Source of the DNA: an uncultured Coriobacteriaceae bacterium
Lineage (GTDB): Bacteria > Actinomycetota > Coriobacteriia > Coriobacteriales > Eggerthellaceae
DNA: 13,975 bases
Assembly (NCBI GenBank): GCA_902781245.1
Contig: CACZIP010000018.1
Coordinates: 1 to 13,975 of the forward strand
Reading direction: 5' to 3'
Made by a program: the position numbers and the translations under genes. The notes beneath the pieces are model-generated. The model did not search any database, was not told the DNA's origin, and saw nothing but the letters and a program-made list of their open reading frames with translations. Positions 13,054 through 13,975 of this stretch are shown piece after piece. Positions within the stretch are counted from its first letter, which is position 1. The number at the start of each line of letters is the position of its first letter.

Positions 13054-13975
13054 ATGGAAGACAAGATCCGAAATGCATACGAGGAAATGACCCCCACACC
13101 CGAGCAAGAAGACCGCATTCTTGCCGCCTTGCTCGAGGCCCAGGAAGCAAAGGCCGCGGAAGCCGCTGAGAATGCCGAAAATGCTGGAACCGCTGGAGAA
13201 ATCGAACCGGCGAAAAAGCGCACCGGCTTCAGCGCCTGGAAGGTAGTTGCCCCAATCGCAGCATGCTTGGTCGTCGGCGCCATAGCCATCGGAACCGGAG
13301 CTCTGAACAACGGCGCGGTCTCTGCTGTCGACCAGCCAAAGGACACGCAAACGACCACTTCAGCTCAACGAACTGAAGATGCAAATCAGGCACCTCAGAT
13401 GATGGCAACTGAGGCGGAAACGGGAATGGTTGCAGACTCAGATGCTCTGGTGGAGCCAAGCATTGATATTGCTCCGATCGATGGCGACCCGTTCAACACC
13501 GAAGAGTACGCGGCGGTTGACGAGAATGGTTTCATCGCAACGCGCACGCAGCCGCTCTCGACGGTGTCGGCCGACGTGGATACCGCATCGTACGCCAATG
13601 TGCGCCGCATGATCGCTGACGGCTACGGGCTTGATGAGATTCCGAGCGGTGCCGTTCGCATCGAGGAGATGCTCAACTACTTCACCTACGATTATGAGAA
13701 GCCGACCGATGGCAACCTTTTCAACATGCAAGCAGAGGTTGCGCAATGTCCGTGGAACCCCGATACGCAGCTGCTCATGCTCGGGTTCGCAACGCCCTAC
13801 GAAACCGGCGCTGCCGACAATGGTGCAAACCTCGTATTCCTCATCGACGTGTCGGGTTCGATGGGCAGCGAAGACAAGCTTGACCTGCTGCAAGATTCGT
13901 TCGCAACACTGCTTGAACATCTCGTTGCGAATGACCGTATCTCGATTGTCACCTATTCGGGCAACGAGGAAATCG
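13054..13975 (+). CDS. membrane-anchored von Willebrand A (YfbK-like) protein with anti-sigma-like N-terminus (3' end cut)
   Basis: An open frame of 307 codons runs to the window edge. Residues 1-30 (MEDKIRNAYEEMTPTPEQED...) resemble the short N-terminal cytoplasmic peptides of membrane anti-sigma factors. A Lys-Arg stretch (54-56) precedes one membrane helix at about 64-84. After an unstructured Thr/Ala/Gln-rich linker (90-145) comes the VWF N-terminal region (FNTEEYAAVDENGFIATRTQ, PLSTVSADVDTASYANVRRM, AVRIEEMLNYFTYDY) and the start of a VWA domain with an intact MIDAS motif DVSGSMGSEDK (Asp265, Ser267, Ser269). YfbK-type proteins usually continue with the rest of VWA and a DUF3520-like end. 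The start at 13054 has GGAGAG about 7 nt upstream; another ATG at 13049 is out of frame. It lies 49 nt after the sigma gene, so a sensor/anti-sigma role outside-in is likely but inferred. Confidence 0.85.
   Translation, partial: MEDKIRNAYEEMTPTPEQEDRILAALLEAQEAKAAEAAENAENAGTAGEIEPAKKRTGFSAWKVVAPIAACLVVGAIAIGTGALNNGAVSAVDQPKDTQTTTSAQRTEDANQAPQMMATEAETGMVADSDALVEPSIDIAPIDGDPFNTEEYAAVDENGFIATRTQPLSTVSADVDTASYANVRRMIADGYGLDEIPSGAVRIEEMLNYFTYDYEKPTDGNLFNMQAEVAQCPWNPDTQLLMLGFATPYETGAADNGANLVFLIDVSGSMGSEDKLDLLQDSFATLLEHLVANDRISIVTYSGNEEI

Overview
The window looks like a piece of chromosome from a moderately GC-rich actinobacterium of the class Coriobacteriia, probably family Eggerthellaceae. This assignment is an inference from the overall protein character (acid- and alanine-rich proteins, a Hanks-type kinase with a polytopic tail, a YtxH/PRC-barrel pair, a very small acidic-tailed membrane protein) and from base composition judged by eye. 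No rRNA, tRNA or other decisive marker is present. I see no phage, plasmid, insertion-sequence or CRISPR module.

Layout. (1) 1-1092, minus strand: a YtxH-like small membrane/stress protein followed by a PRC-barrel protein cut by the left edge, driven by a good sigma70 promoter at 1128-1155 that overlaps an inverted repeat (possible operator). (2) 1323-6691, minus strand: serS, then four tightly packed genes: a one-TM protein with an exported beta-rich domain, a 139-residue protein that resembles the N-terminal domain of cyanophycin synthetase, a fold-type I PLP aminotransferase, and a D-Ala-D-Ala-ligase-like ATP-grasp enzyme. The junctions are stop/ATG abutting, ATGA overlap and a 10-nt gap, so these four are probably made together. 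The ligase keeps its catalytic core but has changed residues in the substrate-gating omega loop and at one metal ligand. (3) 6862-8085, plus strand: a 64-residue membrane protein and a pyridoxamine/pyridoxal kinase (which supplies PLP, the cofactor of the aminotransferase across the divergent junction). (4) 8249-10339, minus strand: a Ser/Thr protein kinase with an unusual insertion in its N-lobe and a multi-spanning C-terminal half. (5) 10576-13975, plus strand: an OatA-type membrane acyltransferase with an SGNH domain, then an ECF-like sigma factor and a membrane-anchored von Willebrand A protein (cut by the right edge) whose N-terminus looks like a sigma-factor-binding peptide.

The gaps between genes hold several strong inverted repeats: a perfect 33-bp-arm repeat (1230-1305), a 28-pair long-stem element exactly between two convergent genes (8101-8247), a 27-base near-palindrome at the serS stop codon, and a 17-bp-arm hairpin with a T-run pointing into serS. 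No gene-free stretch exceeds 300 bases. The longest is the 236-base divergent region 10340-10575.

Functionally the window leans toward the cell envelope and its monitoring: D-Ala ligase homologue, peptidoglycan-type acyltransferase, membrane kinase, and sigma/anti-sigma-like pair. The best candidate for an undescribed system is the four-gene unit 1323-5318, which could make a small amino-acid conjugate rather than, or as well as, D-Ala-D-Ala. That function is inference only.
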